DNA from: DAOUGC01 sp034429695
GTDB taxonomy: Bacteria > Chloroflexota > Anaerolineae > Anaerolineales > Anaerolineaceae
Reading direction: 5' to 3'
Assembly: GCA_034429695.1 (NCBI GenBank)
Contig: DAOUGC010000159.1
Location: 1 to 29,126, forward strand
DNA length: 29,126 bases
Below, piece by piece: positions 14,791-22,451 of the stretch. Below the pieces are notes generated by a model. It worked only from the letters and a program-made list of their open reading frames with translations. It did no database searches and was not told the origin of the DNA. The position numbers and the translations under genes were made by a program. Each line of letters begins with the position of its first letter. The first letter of the stretch is position 1.

Positions 14791-16592
14791 TGCACGGACC
14801 GATGCGAAGAATGGCGGAAGCCGAAGAAGATCACGCAAAAAACCGTGGCGAAGTGGTTTTGCGCCTGGTTCTACTATTAAAACCATATCGGGGAACCCTG
14901 GCGATCAGTATGTTGCTGGTGGTGGTTAACGCTGTCACCCAGGGAGCAGGACCATTGTTGATCGGGCGGGCTGTGGATGCACTGGTCACCACACCCGACG
15001 CCAGCGCACTTGCCCGCACCATGATTCTGCTGGCGGTGGTTTATCTGCTGGGGATGATTACCATGCGTTATCAGATCTATCTGATGAGCAAAGTGGGTCA
15101 GAATTTGCTGGCAGATCTGCGCGGCAGGGTGTTTGAAAAGCTGGAATCGCTTTCGTTGCAGTTTCTGGAAAGCCGGGCAGCCGGTGACCTGATGAGCCGT
15201 ATTGTCAATGACATTGACGCGCTCAACAACTTTTTCAGTCAGGCGTTGGTGCAAATGATCGGGGCGGTGTTTGCCGTTTCGGGTATTTCAATTGCCATGT
15301 TGATCATCAACTGGCGGCTTGGGCTGGCAGTGTTGGTCATGCTGCCGGTGTTATGGTTCACCACCCGCTTCTTCTCGGGTCTGGCGCGCCAGGCTTTTCG
15401 CAAGACGCGCAGCACCCTGGGGGATGTGTCGGCTGATTTGCAGGAGGAGCTGGGAGGGGTGCGTGTGGCACAGGCTTTCAACCGGACAAACGAAAATGTT
15501 CGCAGGTTCGCCGAGCGAAACGCAGCCAACCGGGATGCCAATGTGAATGCAACCGCAGTGACATCGGCGTTTAACCCCACCATGGACATCCTTTCCACGC
15601 TGGACCTGGCGCTGGTGGCAGGCATGGGCGGCATGCTGGCAATTCGCGGATTGATCAGTGTTGGAACCGTGGTCGCTTTCATTCAGTATGTGCAGAACTT
15701 TTTCCGGCCCATTCAGACTGTGGCTCAAATGTGGACCACGGCGCAATCGGCGTTGGCGGCTGCCGAACGGGTTTTTGATGTGCTCGATATTGACGCCACG
15801 GTTGTGGATGCTCCTGATGCGCCGGAAATGCCAGCCATCAACGGGCAGGTGGAATTCAGGGATGTGACCTTTACCTACGACGGCGAGGAAAACGTGCTGG
15901 ACCGGGTCAGCTTTACCGCGCAACCAGGTCAGACTGTGGCTGTAGTGGGTCCAACTGGTGCAGGCAAAACCACACTGGTTTCCTTAATCGCACGCCTGTA
16001 TGACGTGAGTGGAGGTGAGGTGTGCATTGATGGAACCGATGTACGCACGGTGCAACAAAGGACCATACGCCGGCAAATGGGAATTGTCACCCAGGAACCC
16101 TTCCTGTTTTCGGGCTCATTGATGGACAATATCCGTTATGGGCGTCTGGAGGCCACTGATGACGAAGTGCGTGCTGCTGCGATGGCTGCCAACGCTCATG
16201 ATTTCATTGAGCGTCTGCCTGAAGGGTATGCCACCCAGGTGGGTGAGCGCGGATCGCTGTTGAGTCAGGGTCAACGGCAACTGGTATCCATTGCGCGCGC
16301 CATACTGGCTGACCCTCGCATTCTGGTGATGGATGAAGCCACCGCCAGTGTTGACACCCGCACCGAGGTGTTGATCCAGAAAGCTTTGCAGAACCTGCTC
16401 AAAGGACGAACCAGCTTTGTGATTGCTCATCGACTGTCAACCGTGCGCAATGCAGACCAGGTACTGGTGATCGCAGACGGGGAGATCAAAGAGCGTGGAA
16501 CCCACAACCAATTAATGCAACAAAACGGGTTGTATGCAGAGTTGTACAACCGGCAGTTCTACCAACCAGATACCGAGGAAGCGCCGGTGTAA
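14790..16592 (+). CDS. ABC exporter half-transporter with catalytic ATPase site (heterodimer subunit 2)
   Basis: This 600-residue partner has a longer polar N terminus (about 1-25), a six-helix membrane domain, and an ATPase domain from about 350. Walker A is GPTGAGKT (387-394), Walker B MDEATASVD has the catalytic Glu516, and the switch His547 is in IAHRLST. Its signature is LSQGQ (491-495) instead of LSGGQ. In a heterodimer this altered signature would face the degenerate Walker B of subunit 1, while the full catalytic residues here face the normal signature of subunit 1. So the pair has one working and one degenerate ATP site. It ends in three in-frame TAA codons and a terminator about 40 bases later. 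Confidence 0.94.
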   Translation: MHGPMRRMAEAEEDHAKNRGEVVLRLVLLLKPYRGTLAISMLLVVVNAVTQGAGPLLIGRAVDALVTTPDASALARTMILLAVVYLLGMITMRYQIYLMSKVGQNLLADLRGRVFEKLESLSLQFLESRAAGDLMSRIVNDIDALNNFFSQALVQMIGAVFAVSGISIAMLIINWRLGLAVLVMLPVLWFTTRFFSGLARQAFRKTRSTLGDVSADLQEELGGVRVAQAFNRTNENVRRFAERNAANRDANVNATAVTSAFNPTMDILSTLDLALVAGMGGMLAIRGLISVGTVVAFIQYVQNFFRPIQTVAQMWTTAQSALAAAERVFDVLDIDATVVDAPDAPEMPAINGQVEFRDVTFTYDGEENVLDRVSFTAQPGQTVAVVGPTGAGKTTLVSLIARLYDVSGGEVCIDGTDVRTVQQRTIRRQMGIVTQEPFLFSGSLMDNIRYGRLEATDDEVRAAAMAANAHDFIERLPEGYATQVGERGSLLSQGQRQLVSIARAILADPRILVMDEATASVDTRTEVLIQKALQNLLKGRTSFVIAHRLSTVRNADQVLVIADGEIKERGTHNQLMQQNGLYAELYNRQFYQPDTEEAPV

Positions 16593-16616
16593 CCGGCGGT
16601 ATAACCGGCGGTATAA
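16590..16616 (+). repeat. 12-bp tandem direct repeat carrying three in-frame stop codons
   Basis: TAACCGGCGGTA occurs at 16590-16601 and again at 16602-16613, followed by another TAA. Because the unit is 12 bp, the stops at 16590, 16602 and 16614 are all in the frame of the ABC subunit. It looks like a local slippage duplication at the gene end. Confidence 0.7.
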
Positions 16617-16630
16617 CCACCAAATGTCAT

Positions 16631-16662
16631 CCATCCCCCGCATCGTCGGGGGATGGCTTTTT
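16631..16662 (+). terminator. Intrinsic terminator of the marR-ABC operon
   Basis: A perfect 10-bp stem (CCATCCCCCG, 16631-16640, with 16647-16656) with a 6-nt loop is followed by CTTTTT. It stands 38 bases after the last ABC stop codon. Confidence 0.85.
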
Positions 16663-16861
16663 AAGGGAATACCCCCAGCCGCTTTTCAGGGAAAATCCAG
16701 ACGGCTCTCCGGTTCCCTCCTGCTGTGATGGGGGAATTCCACCTTAAAGGGGGCGAATCCTCCCCGCTTGTTCCGCTTTTCGCGCTTCTCTACTATTGCG
16801 TCTACGGGGTAATGAAACTGCATTGCCCAAACCTGTTTATCTGTATGGAGGTTTGACAAAT
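16663..16861 (+). promoter_or_regulatory. Leader region of the PRC-barrel gene with a weak promoter candidate
   Basis: These 199 bp hold no convincing gene. A possible promoter is TTGTTC at 16768-16773 and TACTAT at 16791-16796 with a 17-base spacer; both boxes match consensus only partly. G-rich and C-rich blocks between 16730 and 16770 could pair, but no known riboswitch is recognised. GGAGG at 16847-16851, ten bases before ATG 16862, fixes the start of the next gene. The frame itself extends upstream to a TTG at 16796 that has no signal-peptide logic. Confidence 0.35.
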
Positions 16862-19795
16862 ATGAAACGCTTCCCGATAGTTCTGTCGGTGGCCGTGATT
16901 TCCATGCTGATCCTGAGTGCATTCAGCCTCAATCCGGTCAGTGCGGCATGGCTTGAAACGACAGTAACACCAAACGCCGGTGATTCCAGTGGGAATACCG
17001 GTAATCTTTCAGACGGCTGGACGCAAGGTTCAACAACTTATGCAGACCCAAGCCGTCTATCTCAATTAATGGGGTATGAAGTCCGCGACCAAAAGGACCA
17101 GGTGATTGGCGCGTTGAGCGGGTTTGTTTTGGATCCCGAACGCGGTCGCATTCAATACCTGATCGTTAACGATGACAATGGCGAAAGCGTGCTTGTACCC
17201 CGCTCATTGTTTGATCTTAATCAATCCAATCAGCCAGATGATGACCCCAATACCCCCGTGGGTGGCAGGGCATTCTATCTGCAGGTAGACCCTGGTCTGG
17301 TGGCAGCGGCTCCACGTGTTGATGTGGCTTCGCTGGGCGGCGAAGAGGATACCTGGTCAGAAGGGCAACAAGCCTTCTGGAGCGGCGGTGGCGGTATTCC
17401 CGTTACCGGTGGAGAAGGGCAGCAGACCCTGGATCTGGGACGTTTCACGGTTGATTCACGGAACCTGATGATTACCAATCCTGTGGTGGTTGGCAGCCCT
17501 TCGGATATTCACATCACCGGTTTGAATGGTGAAACCATCGGACAGGTGGTTGACATCATCGTCAGCCGCAATGATGAACTCAGCACCATTCAATATGTTC
17601 TGGTGCAGGCTGATCAGTCACTCGGAATTGGCGATTGCGTGGTTCCTGTACCCTGGACAGCACTCAACTGGAATGATGAAGATATGGGCGCTGCCACAGG
17701 CAGCGACGCATCCGGTACAACCGGTGGTGACGAAGCTCAGATGACCCCGACGGTCGAAACTGGTGGAGATGCTTCCGGTGCAACCGGTGGCGACGAAGCT
17801 GAGATGACCCCGACGGTCGAAGCTGGCGGTGATGCTTCCGATGCTACCGGCGGCGACGAAGCTCAAATGACTCCGACGGTCGAAGCTGATGGAGATGCTT
17901 CCGATGCAACCGGTGGCGACATGGCTGGTGGTCAGATGGTATCGGGTGGTGGGATGAATGCCACCCTGGCGGTTGGCAGCGATATCTTCTCGCAGGCTCC
18001 CTGCTTTACCAGCGCCACCTTCCCCAACACTTCAGTCAATAATTGGGATTTCCGTATCAATGATTTCTGGTCCAATCAGAACTTCACGCGGACCAGTGCG
18101 GGTTACCCGGGTGGGGTTTCAAATAATCCCAATCTTCTTTCAAATCTGATTACGCTTAGTCTGCGTGGTCCCTCAGACGTTGTGATTGGCTCGGTGGATG
18201 GTTTCATTGTGCATCCATTGACCGGAAAAGTTACGTATGTCGTTGCGACTGTGGACGACATGGCAAGCCTGAGTGATCTGAGCAGCCGGAACCAGGGTGC
18301 TGACGGTGCTTCCGGGATGGGCGGCGACGCTGATTCTGGTATGGGCGGTGATGCGGCCATGCCCACTGCAACGGTTGAAGCTGGTGGTGATGCGGCCATG
18401 CCCACTGCCACAGTTGAGGCTGGTGGTGATGCTGCCGGTGGTACAGAAACCGGCCAGATGACCCCCACCGTGGAAGCTGGCGGCGATGCTGCCGGTGCAA
18501 CCGGTGGTGATGCTGCTGGTGGAACGGAAACCGGCCAGATGGGCAATGAACAGGCTCAAGGTTCACGCACCATGTTGATCCCGTGGGGTGGAATTGACCT
18601 GAACGGTCATCCCTTCCCGGACAACGATCCAACCACTGCAGTGGGCGCCAGAGCGTTTTACCTGGCAATGCCCCCTGAAATGTTGGCGAATGTTCCTGCG
18701 TTTGATGCGGCAGGATTGGGCGATGACTGGGAACAGGGTGCAACCGCTTTCTGGGACGACCTTAACATCCCTGTCACCGGTGGGCCCGCTCTCAATCAGG
18801 GTAATCAGCAGAACAATCTGTCCTTCATGCACATTGATGGCATGGATGATATCCAGATTATGACTGCTGGTGATGGAGAAGGCTCCACTTCATTGCAGGT
18901 TGTGGATGTGATCCTCAGCCCTGAGACCGGAGAATTTCAGTATGTGATCCTGTCGGGCGCCGGTGGAATGCCGATGGGTTCGAACAATAATCAGGACCAG
19001 GTTTCAGAGATGGGAACCGGGGATGATGCTGCCGGACAGGGCAATATGACCACGACGAATTGTTTGACGATTGTCCCGTGGGCGGCTCTGACCACCAACC
19101 CCACCAGCGCTGGTGCTGGAACTGGTGGTGATGCTGCCGGTACAACCGGTGGCGAAATCCAGGTAACCCCGACGGTTGAAGCCGGTGGTGATGCTGCCGG
19201 TGCAACCGGTGGCGATATCCAGGTAACCCCGACGGTCGAAGCCGGTGGCGATGCTGCCGGTGGTACGGAAACCGGCCAGATGACCCCGACGGTAGAAGCC
19301 GGCGGTGATGCTGCCGGTGCAACCGGCGGAGATGATGCTGGTACAGATGCTGGCGAAGGTCAGATGATGGGCGCTGCCAGTGGTCCTTACACCTTCTATC
19401 TGTCGGTATCAGCCGAACGTCTGGCCGCTGCTCCATGTTATGCGAGCCTGTCAGCCATCCCCAATATGACCATCCTTGGTTGGGATAATGCTGTTCGCAA
19501 CTTCTGGGGCATGTCCACCATCGATCTCAACGCACCTGCAACGGATGATGACGACGATGAAGAAGATGACAACGGTGGAGACACCGGTGGTGAAGGTGCA
19601 GATGACGGTGATGAAGGAACCGACGGCGACGGCACGGATGGTGACGGAACTGACGGTGATTCCGATGGCGGTACTGACAGCGACGGAACTGACGGCGGTG
19701 ATGGAACCGACGGTGACGCTGATGGCGACACTGGCGGCGACGAAACCGACAGCGGAGATGGAACTGACGGTGACGCTGGTTCAGACGGTGGATAA
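16862..19795 (+). CDS. Secreted, internally duplicated PRC-barrel protein with GGDA/TPTVEA repeats and acidic tail
   Basis: This 977-residue protein begins with a signal peptide (1-28, MKRFPIVLSVAV to NPVSA, cleavage before AWLETT). Four PRC-barrel-like units follow: residues about 69-119 (MGYEVRDQKDQVIGALSGF), about 215-268 (GETIGQVVDIIVS to VVPVPW), one starting near 18146 and one near 18840. The two halves are an ancient duplication offset by about 476 residues. Each half has GGRAFYL or GARAFYL, then W-x-E-Q/G and IPVTGG. I see only four cysteines (259, 381, 734, 859), in matched pairs. Long Gly/Asp/Ala/Thr repeats separate or interrupt the units, and about 85 Asp-Gly-Thr-rich residues end the protein, with no LPxTG motif or membrane anchor. 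PRC-barrels usually bind ligands or partners; a surface or matrix protein that may bind metal ions is inference. Terminators flank the gene, so it is probably monocistronic. Confidence 0.88.
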   Translation: MKRFPIVLSVAVISMLILSAFSLNPVSAAWLETTVTPNAGDSSGNTGNLSDGWTQGSTTYADPSRLSQLMGYEVRDQKDQVIGALSGFVLDPERGRIQYLIVNDDNGESVLVPRSLFDLNQSNQPDDDPNTPVGGRAFYLQVDPGLVAAAPRVDVASLGGEEDTWSEGQQAFWSGGGGIPVTGGEGQQTLDLGRFTVDSRNLMITNPVVVGSPSDIHITGLNGETIGQVVDIIVSRNDELSTIQYVLVQADQSLGIGDCVVPVPWTALNWNDEDMGAATGSDASGTTGGDEAQMTPTVETGGDASGATGGDEAEMTPTVEAGGDASDATGGDEAQMTPTVEADGDASDATGGDMAGGQMVSGGGMNATLAVGSDIFSQAPCFTSATFPNTSVNNWDFRINDFWSNQNFTRTSAGYPGGVSNNPNLLSNLITLSLRGPSDVVIGSVDGFIVHPLTGKVTYVVATVDDMASLSDLSSRNQGADGASGMGGDADSGMGGDAAMPTATVEAGGDAAMPTATVEAGGDAAGGTETGQMTPTVEAGGDAAGATGGDAAGGTETGQMGNEQAQGSRTMLIPWGGIDLNGHPFPDNDPTTAVGARAFYLAMPPEMLANVPAFDAAGLGDDWEQGATAFWDDLNIPVTGGPALNQGNQQNNLSFMHIDGMDDIQIMTAGDGEGSTSLQVVDVILSPETGEFQYVILSGAGGMPMGSNNNQDQVSEMGTGDDAAGQGNMTTTNCLTIVPWAALTTNPTSAGAGTGGDAAGTTGGEIQVTPTVEAGGDAAGATGGDIQVTPTVEAGGDAAGGTETGQMTPTVEAGGDAAGATGGDDAGTDAGEGQMMGAASGPYTFYLSVSAERLAAAPCYASLSAIPNMTILGWDNAVRNFWGMSTIDLNAPATDDDDDEEDDNGGDTGGEGADDGDEGTDGDGTDGDGTDGDSDGGTDSDGTDGGDGTDGDADGDTGGDETDSGDGTDGDAGSDGG
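17721..17920 (+). repeat. 63-bp tandem repeats (about 3.2 copies) in the PRC-barrel gene
   Basis: CCGG(T/C)GG(T/C)GACGAAGCT recurs at 17721, 17784 and 17847, and CCGGTGGCGAC at 17910, exactly 63 bp apart. Each unit codes for 21 residues of the form TGGDEAQMTPTVEAGGDAS. The copies differ mostly at silent or conservative positions, so reading-frame selection is evident. Confidence 0.88.
18347..18538 (+). repeat. 39-bp and 57-bp repeats in the PRC-barrel gene
   Basis: GGTGATGCGGCCATG starts at 18347 and 18386, and GGTGATGC again at 18425, 39 bp apart (13 residues, GGDAAMPTATVEA). A 57-bp spaced unit follows to 18482 (GGDAAGGTETGQMTPTVEA). This block lies between two strands of the third PRC-like unit. 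Confidence 0.8.
19124..19340 (+). repeat. 60-bp and 57-bp repeats in the PRC-barrel gene
   Basis: GGTGGTGATGCTGCCGG starts at 19124 and 19184 (60 bp, 20 residues GGDAAGATGGDIQVTPTVEA), with near copies at 19244 and about 19301. The motif is the same as in the other two blocks, with slightly different unit lengths. Confidence 0.85.
19540..19795 (+). repeat. Low-complexity Asp-Gly-Thr coding tail
   Basis: The final 256 bp encode almost only D, G, T, E and S, beginning with a run of Asp/Glu (DDDDDEEDD) and continuing as DGTDGDGTDGDSDGG-like units with irregular 6- to 18-bp periodicity. The codons GAC/GAT and GGT/GGC are mixed, which argues against very recent expansion. Confidence 0.8.
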
Positions 19796-19823
19796 CCACC
19801 CAGTGTGAACTCAAAAAAGCAAA

Positions 19824-19856
19824 GACCTCCCGGGAAACCGGGAGGTCACATTTTTT
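19824..19856. terminator. Strong intrinsic terminator, probably bidirectional
   Basis: A perfect 10-bp stem (GACCTCCCGG, 19824-19833, with 19838-19847) has a GAAA loop and is followed by TTTTTT at 19851-19856. An A-run at 19813-19818 gives a T-run on the other strand, so it can end both the PRC-barrel and the DUF4870 transcripts. Confidence 0.9.
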
Positions 19857-19873
19857 GTTGAGATACGGGGGAA

Positions 19874-20317
19874 TTACACGCCTGTAAAGGTGCCGCGCAC
19901 CCAATCGCCAATCTGCCAGTACTTGAAGTCGCGGCCTTGGTTGACCTGGATGGCGGCCACCACTCCATACACCAGACCCACCAGCGGCAGGGCGCTGATC
20001 GCGATGGCAATCGGGATCAGGCAGATGCCAACGATCACAGCCGAGAGCAAACCGGTGATGGTCCAGGCTATCCCAGCCAGAATACCACCGCCGATCCATG
20101 CGATCACCTGCATCCAGAATGACTGCAGACTGTGATACGCCACGTATCTGGAACGATCCTTGTAAACCAGGTAGATGACCAGCGCCACCACAGGGCCGAG
20201 CAACCCGGTAACCAGGTTCACCAGCACACTGAGATGAGCCAGCATTGCCCAGGTGCGTTCTTCTGAAGTGGTCACGGGATCAACGATCACCGGTTGAGAG
20301 GAAAAATTCTCTGCCAT
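19874..20317 (-). CDS. DUF4870 (Tic20-like) small membrane protein
   Basis: This 147-residue integral membrane protein has the DUF4870 pattern: ERTWAMLAHLSVLVNLVTG (20-38), GPVVALVIYLVYKDRSRYVAYHS (41-63), then two hydrophobic segments (about 69-90 and 92-123) and a short soluble end. The family's molecular function is unknown; members are small bacterial inner-membrane proteins distantly like Tic20. The ATG follows AAGGAGATAAAA, the same ribosome binding context as the aminotransferase gene. It converges with the PRC-barrel gene and diverges from fmt, so it is probably transcribed alone. Confidence 0.9.
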   Translation of the reverse strand: MAENFSSQPVIVDPVTTSEERTWAMLAHLSVLVNLVTGLLGPVVALVIYLVYKDRSRYVAYHSLQSFWMQVIAWIGGGILAGIAWTITGLLSAVIVGICLIPIAIAISALPLVGLVYGVVAAIQVNQGRDFKYWQIGDWVRGTFTGV

Positions 20318-20434
20318 TTTTATCTCCTTGCGTACTTCTGAATTAATTGCATGGGGTTATTGTACGCGTTTATCTGCAGCGGGTACAGAGATAATCTCAG
20401 GATCGTCAGAAGCGCGGGTTGGATGGCGATTGTG

Positions 20435-20443
20435 TGTTAAAAT
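20435..20443 (+). promoter_or_regulatory. Extended -10 promoter, possibly giving a leaderless fmt mRNA
   Basis: TGTTAAAAT at 20435-20443 fits an extended -10 (TG-n-TAAAAT). A start six to seven bases further on falls at the A of the fmt ATG (20450). No ribosome binding site precedes that ATG. A good -35 box at normal spacing was not found. Confidence 0.5.
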
Positions 20444-20449
20444 CGCTGC

Positions 20450-21361
20450 ATGGCAAAACGTGTCGTTTTCATGGGATCGCCGGATTTCGCTCTGCCCACC
20501 CTGCAGGCGTTGACGGAACGATATGAAGTTGTGGGTGTGGTCACCCAGCCGGATCGTCCGGCTGGACGCGGGCGGAGCCTGACACCGCCGCCGGTTAAAG
20601 TGCTGGCGCAATCCCTGGGGTTGGAATTTATTCAACCGCAAAGGATGAAAGAACCCGGTGCTCTTGAGCAGTTGCAATCCTGGAACCCTGATTTGATCGT
20701 CGTGGCAGCCTTTGGCCAGATCCTGCGGCAAAATGTGCTGGATTTGCCCGCTTATGGTTGCATCAATGTACATGCATCGTTATTGCCCCGCTGGCGGGGG
20801 GCAGCGCCGATTCAGGCTGCCATCCTGGCGGGTGATGAACTCAGCGGGGTGACGATCATGAAAATGGATGCAGGGATTGATACAGGGGCATGGTTAAGCA
20901 TGCGCGAGGAGCCCATTCTTCCGGATGATACCGCTGAAACCCTGTCTGCCCGGCTGGCAAAACTGGGCGCAGAACTATTAATGGAAACCCTGCCACTTTA
21001 TTTGGAAGGCAAGTTGACACCCATCCCGCAGGATGAAAGCACATCCACCTACGCACGTATGATCCAGAAGGAACAGGGACAACTCGATTTTTCACAACCT
21101 GCTCAACAATTGGAGCGCATGATACGGGCATACCAACCCTGGCCGGGCGCCCATACACAGATTGGCGAGACCATGCTCAAGGTGACCCGTGCACACGTCA
21201 GCAAGGGTGGCGCGAACCCCGGCGACTTATCCATCATTAACAACCTGCCTGCCATTGGTACCTGTGATGGCTGGCTGGTGTTGGATGAGGTTCAGCCTGC
21301 CGGCAAGAAACCCATGCCCGGAGCTGTTTTTTTGAACGGCGCCCGGAACTGGTGGAAATAA
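20450..21361 (+). CDS. fmt: Methionyl-tRNA formyltransferase
   Basis: This 303-residue enzyme transfers the formyl group of 10-formyl-THF to initiator methionyl-tRNA. It has the family's FMGSPDFALPTL start, VVTQPDRPAGRGR (30-42), the catalytic Asn106 and His108 in INVHASLLPRWRGAAPIQ, and Asp144 in MDAGIDTG. The C-terminal tRNA-binding domain begins near 205 and holds AYQPWPGAHT. The length is slightly below that of the E. coli enzyme. ATG at 20450 is the natural start by alignment, yet it lacks a ribosome binding site, while an extended -10 lies just upstream. The usual partner def is not adjacent; instead a panE-like gene follows after 25 bases and is probably cotranscribed. Confidence 0.97.
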   Translation: MAKRVVFMGSPDFALPTLQALTERYEVVGVVTQPDRPAGRGRSLTPPPVKVLAQSLGLEFIQPQRMKEPGALEQLQSWNPDLIVVAAFGQILRQNVLDLPAYGCINVHASLLPRWRGAAPIQAAILAGDELSGVTIMKMDAGIDTGAWLSMREEPILPDDTAETLSARLAKLGAELLMETLPLYLEGKLTPIPQDESTSTYARMIQKEQGQLDFSQPAQQLERMIRAYQPWPGAHTQIGETMLKVTRAHVSKGGANPGDLSIINNLPAIGTCDGWLVLDEVQPAGKKPMPGAVFLNGARNWWK

Positions 21362-21386
21362 ATCTTCCCAACAACAGGAAAATTCA

Positions 21387-22445
21387 TTGACCGTTGCTGA
21401 TACACCCAAACTGAAATTTCTCTGCCTGGGCGCAGGTGCAATCGGCACATATATTGGGGGCAGCCTGGCTCTTGCCGGGTATGATGTCACCTTTGTGGAC
21501 AACCCACAGGCGGCACAGGCTCTCAGGGCAACCGGCATGGTGGTTGGGGCAGGCGGGGTGGAGCGCCGGTTGGATTCGCCCTGTGTGCTTGCCAGTCTGG
21601 ACGAAGCTCTGGCTGCTGGCCCATATGATGCTGGGATTGTGGCAGTCAAATCCTTTGACACCCCCGCGCTAGCCGTCCAACTGGCGGCTGGTGGGGATCA
21701 AATACCGCCGTTGATCTGCCTGCAAAATGGGGTGGAGAACGAAGAAGTGCTGGCAAAAGTCCTCGGCGTGGGACGGGTCCTTCATGGCACGGTCACCACT
21801 GCTGTGGGGCGGCGTGGAGTGGGGAATGTGGTTGTGGAGCGGTTGCGGGGCACAGGGATATCGGCCTTACACTCCAAGTCTGACAGGCTGCTCAGTGCAT
21901 TTAACCGGGCCGGGTTAAACTGCAAGGCTTATCGTCATCCTCTGGGGATGAAATGGTCAAAGATGTTGACCAACCTGCTTGCCAATGCTTCATCAGCCAT
22001 CCTGAATATGACCCCGGCGGAGATATTCTCGCATCCTGGGTTGCACCGCATGGAGGTGGAGCAGATCCGTGAAGCTTTGCGGGTGATGGACAGGCTGGGC
22101 ATTCCCGTGGTTGGCCTGCCGGGAACCCCCGTGCGCTTGCTGGCGGCTGGTGTCCGCCTGCTGACACCTGCGCTCAGCCGGCCCTTGATGAAAAAGGCGG
22201 TCGGCGGTGGGCGTGGGGGGAAAATGCCGTCGTTCCACATTGATCTTCATCAGGGCAGGGGGAAAAGTGAAGTGGATTATTTGAATGGAGCGGTGGCGCG
22301 CCTTGGTGCACAGAATGGGGTGACCACAACGGTGAATACCGTTCTCACACAAGTTTTGACCGCCATGACAACCGGCGAGATCGAGCGTTCGGCGTTTGAT
22401 CATCAACCAGACAAATTACTTGATAGGATCACAACCGGGAGATAA
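21387..22445 (+). CDS. 2-dehydropantoate 2-reductase (ketopantoate reductase) family protein
   Basis: This 352-residue protein has the PanE/ApbA layout. The N-terminal NADP-binding Rossmann fold has LGAGAIGTYIGG (14-25), a CLQNGVENEE stretch typical of the family, the catalytic lysine K192 in MKWSKMLTNLLAN, and the C-terminal substrate domain ending with SEVDYLNGAVARLG and TPVN-like TTTVNTV. It would reduce 2-dehydropantoate to pantoate for coenzyme A synthesis, though many family members act on other 2-oxoacids, so the symbol panE is withheld. It is about 50 residues longer than E. coli PanE, partly from a long helix-rich link around 240-275. The start is TTG at 21387, with AGGAAA before it. 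The amylase gene begins six bases after its stop. Confidence 0.87.
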   Translation: MTVADTPKLKFLCLGAGAIGTYIGGSLALAGYDVTFVDNPQAAQALRATGMVVGAGGVERRLDSPCVLASLDEALAAGPYDAGIVAVKSFDTPALAVQLAAGGDQIPPLICLQNGVENEEVLAKVLGVGRVLHGTVTTAVGRRGVGNVVVERLRGTGISALHSKSDRLLSAFNRAGLNCKAYRHPLGMKWSKMLTNLLANASSAILNMTPAEIFSHPGLHRMEVEQIREALRVMDRLGIPVVGLPGTPVRLLAAGVRLLTPALSRPLMKKAVGGGRGGKMPSFHIDLHQGRGKSEVDYLNGAVARLGAQNGVTTTVNTVLTQVLTAMTTGEIERSAFDHQPDKLLDRITTGR

Positions 22446-22451
22446 CCTGAT

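Noticed and set aside
16725..16770. G-rich/C-rich segment before the PRC-barrel gene considered as a riboswitch
   Set aside because: Only short complementary G and C blocks are present, and no conserved riboswitch core can be recognised.
16796..16861. Upstream TTG start for the PRC-barrel gene
   Set aside because: It would place 22 polar residues before a clear signal peptide, and GGAGG stands ten bases before ATG 16862.
17721..19340. Repeat blocks considered as a CRISPR array
   Set aside because: Units are directly adjacent, lie in frame within one coding sequence, and have no unique spacers or cas genes nearby.
18103..19436. Minus-strand open frames rich in Pro, Ser, His and Arg opposite the PRC-barrel repeats
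   Set aside because: They are the complement of the GGDA/TPTVEA repeats and reflect only the repeat base composition.
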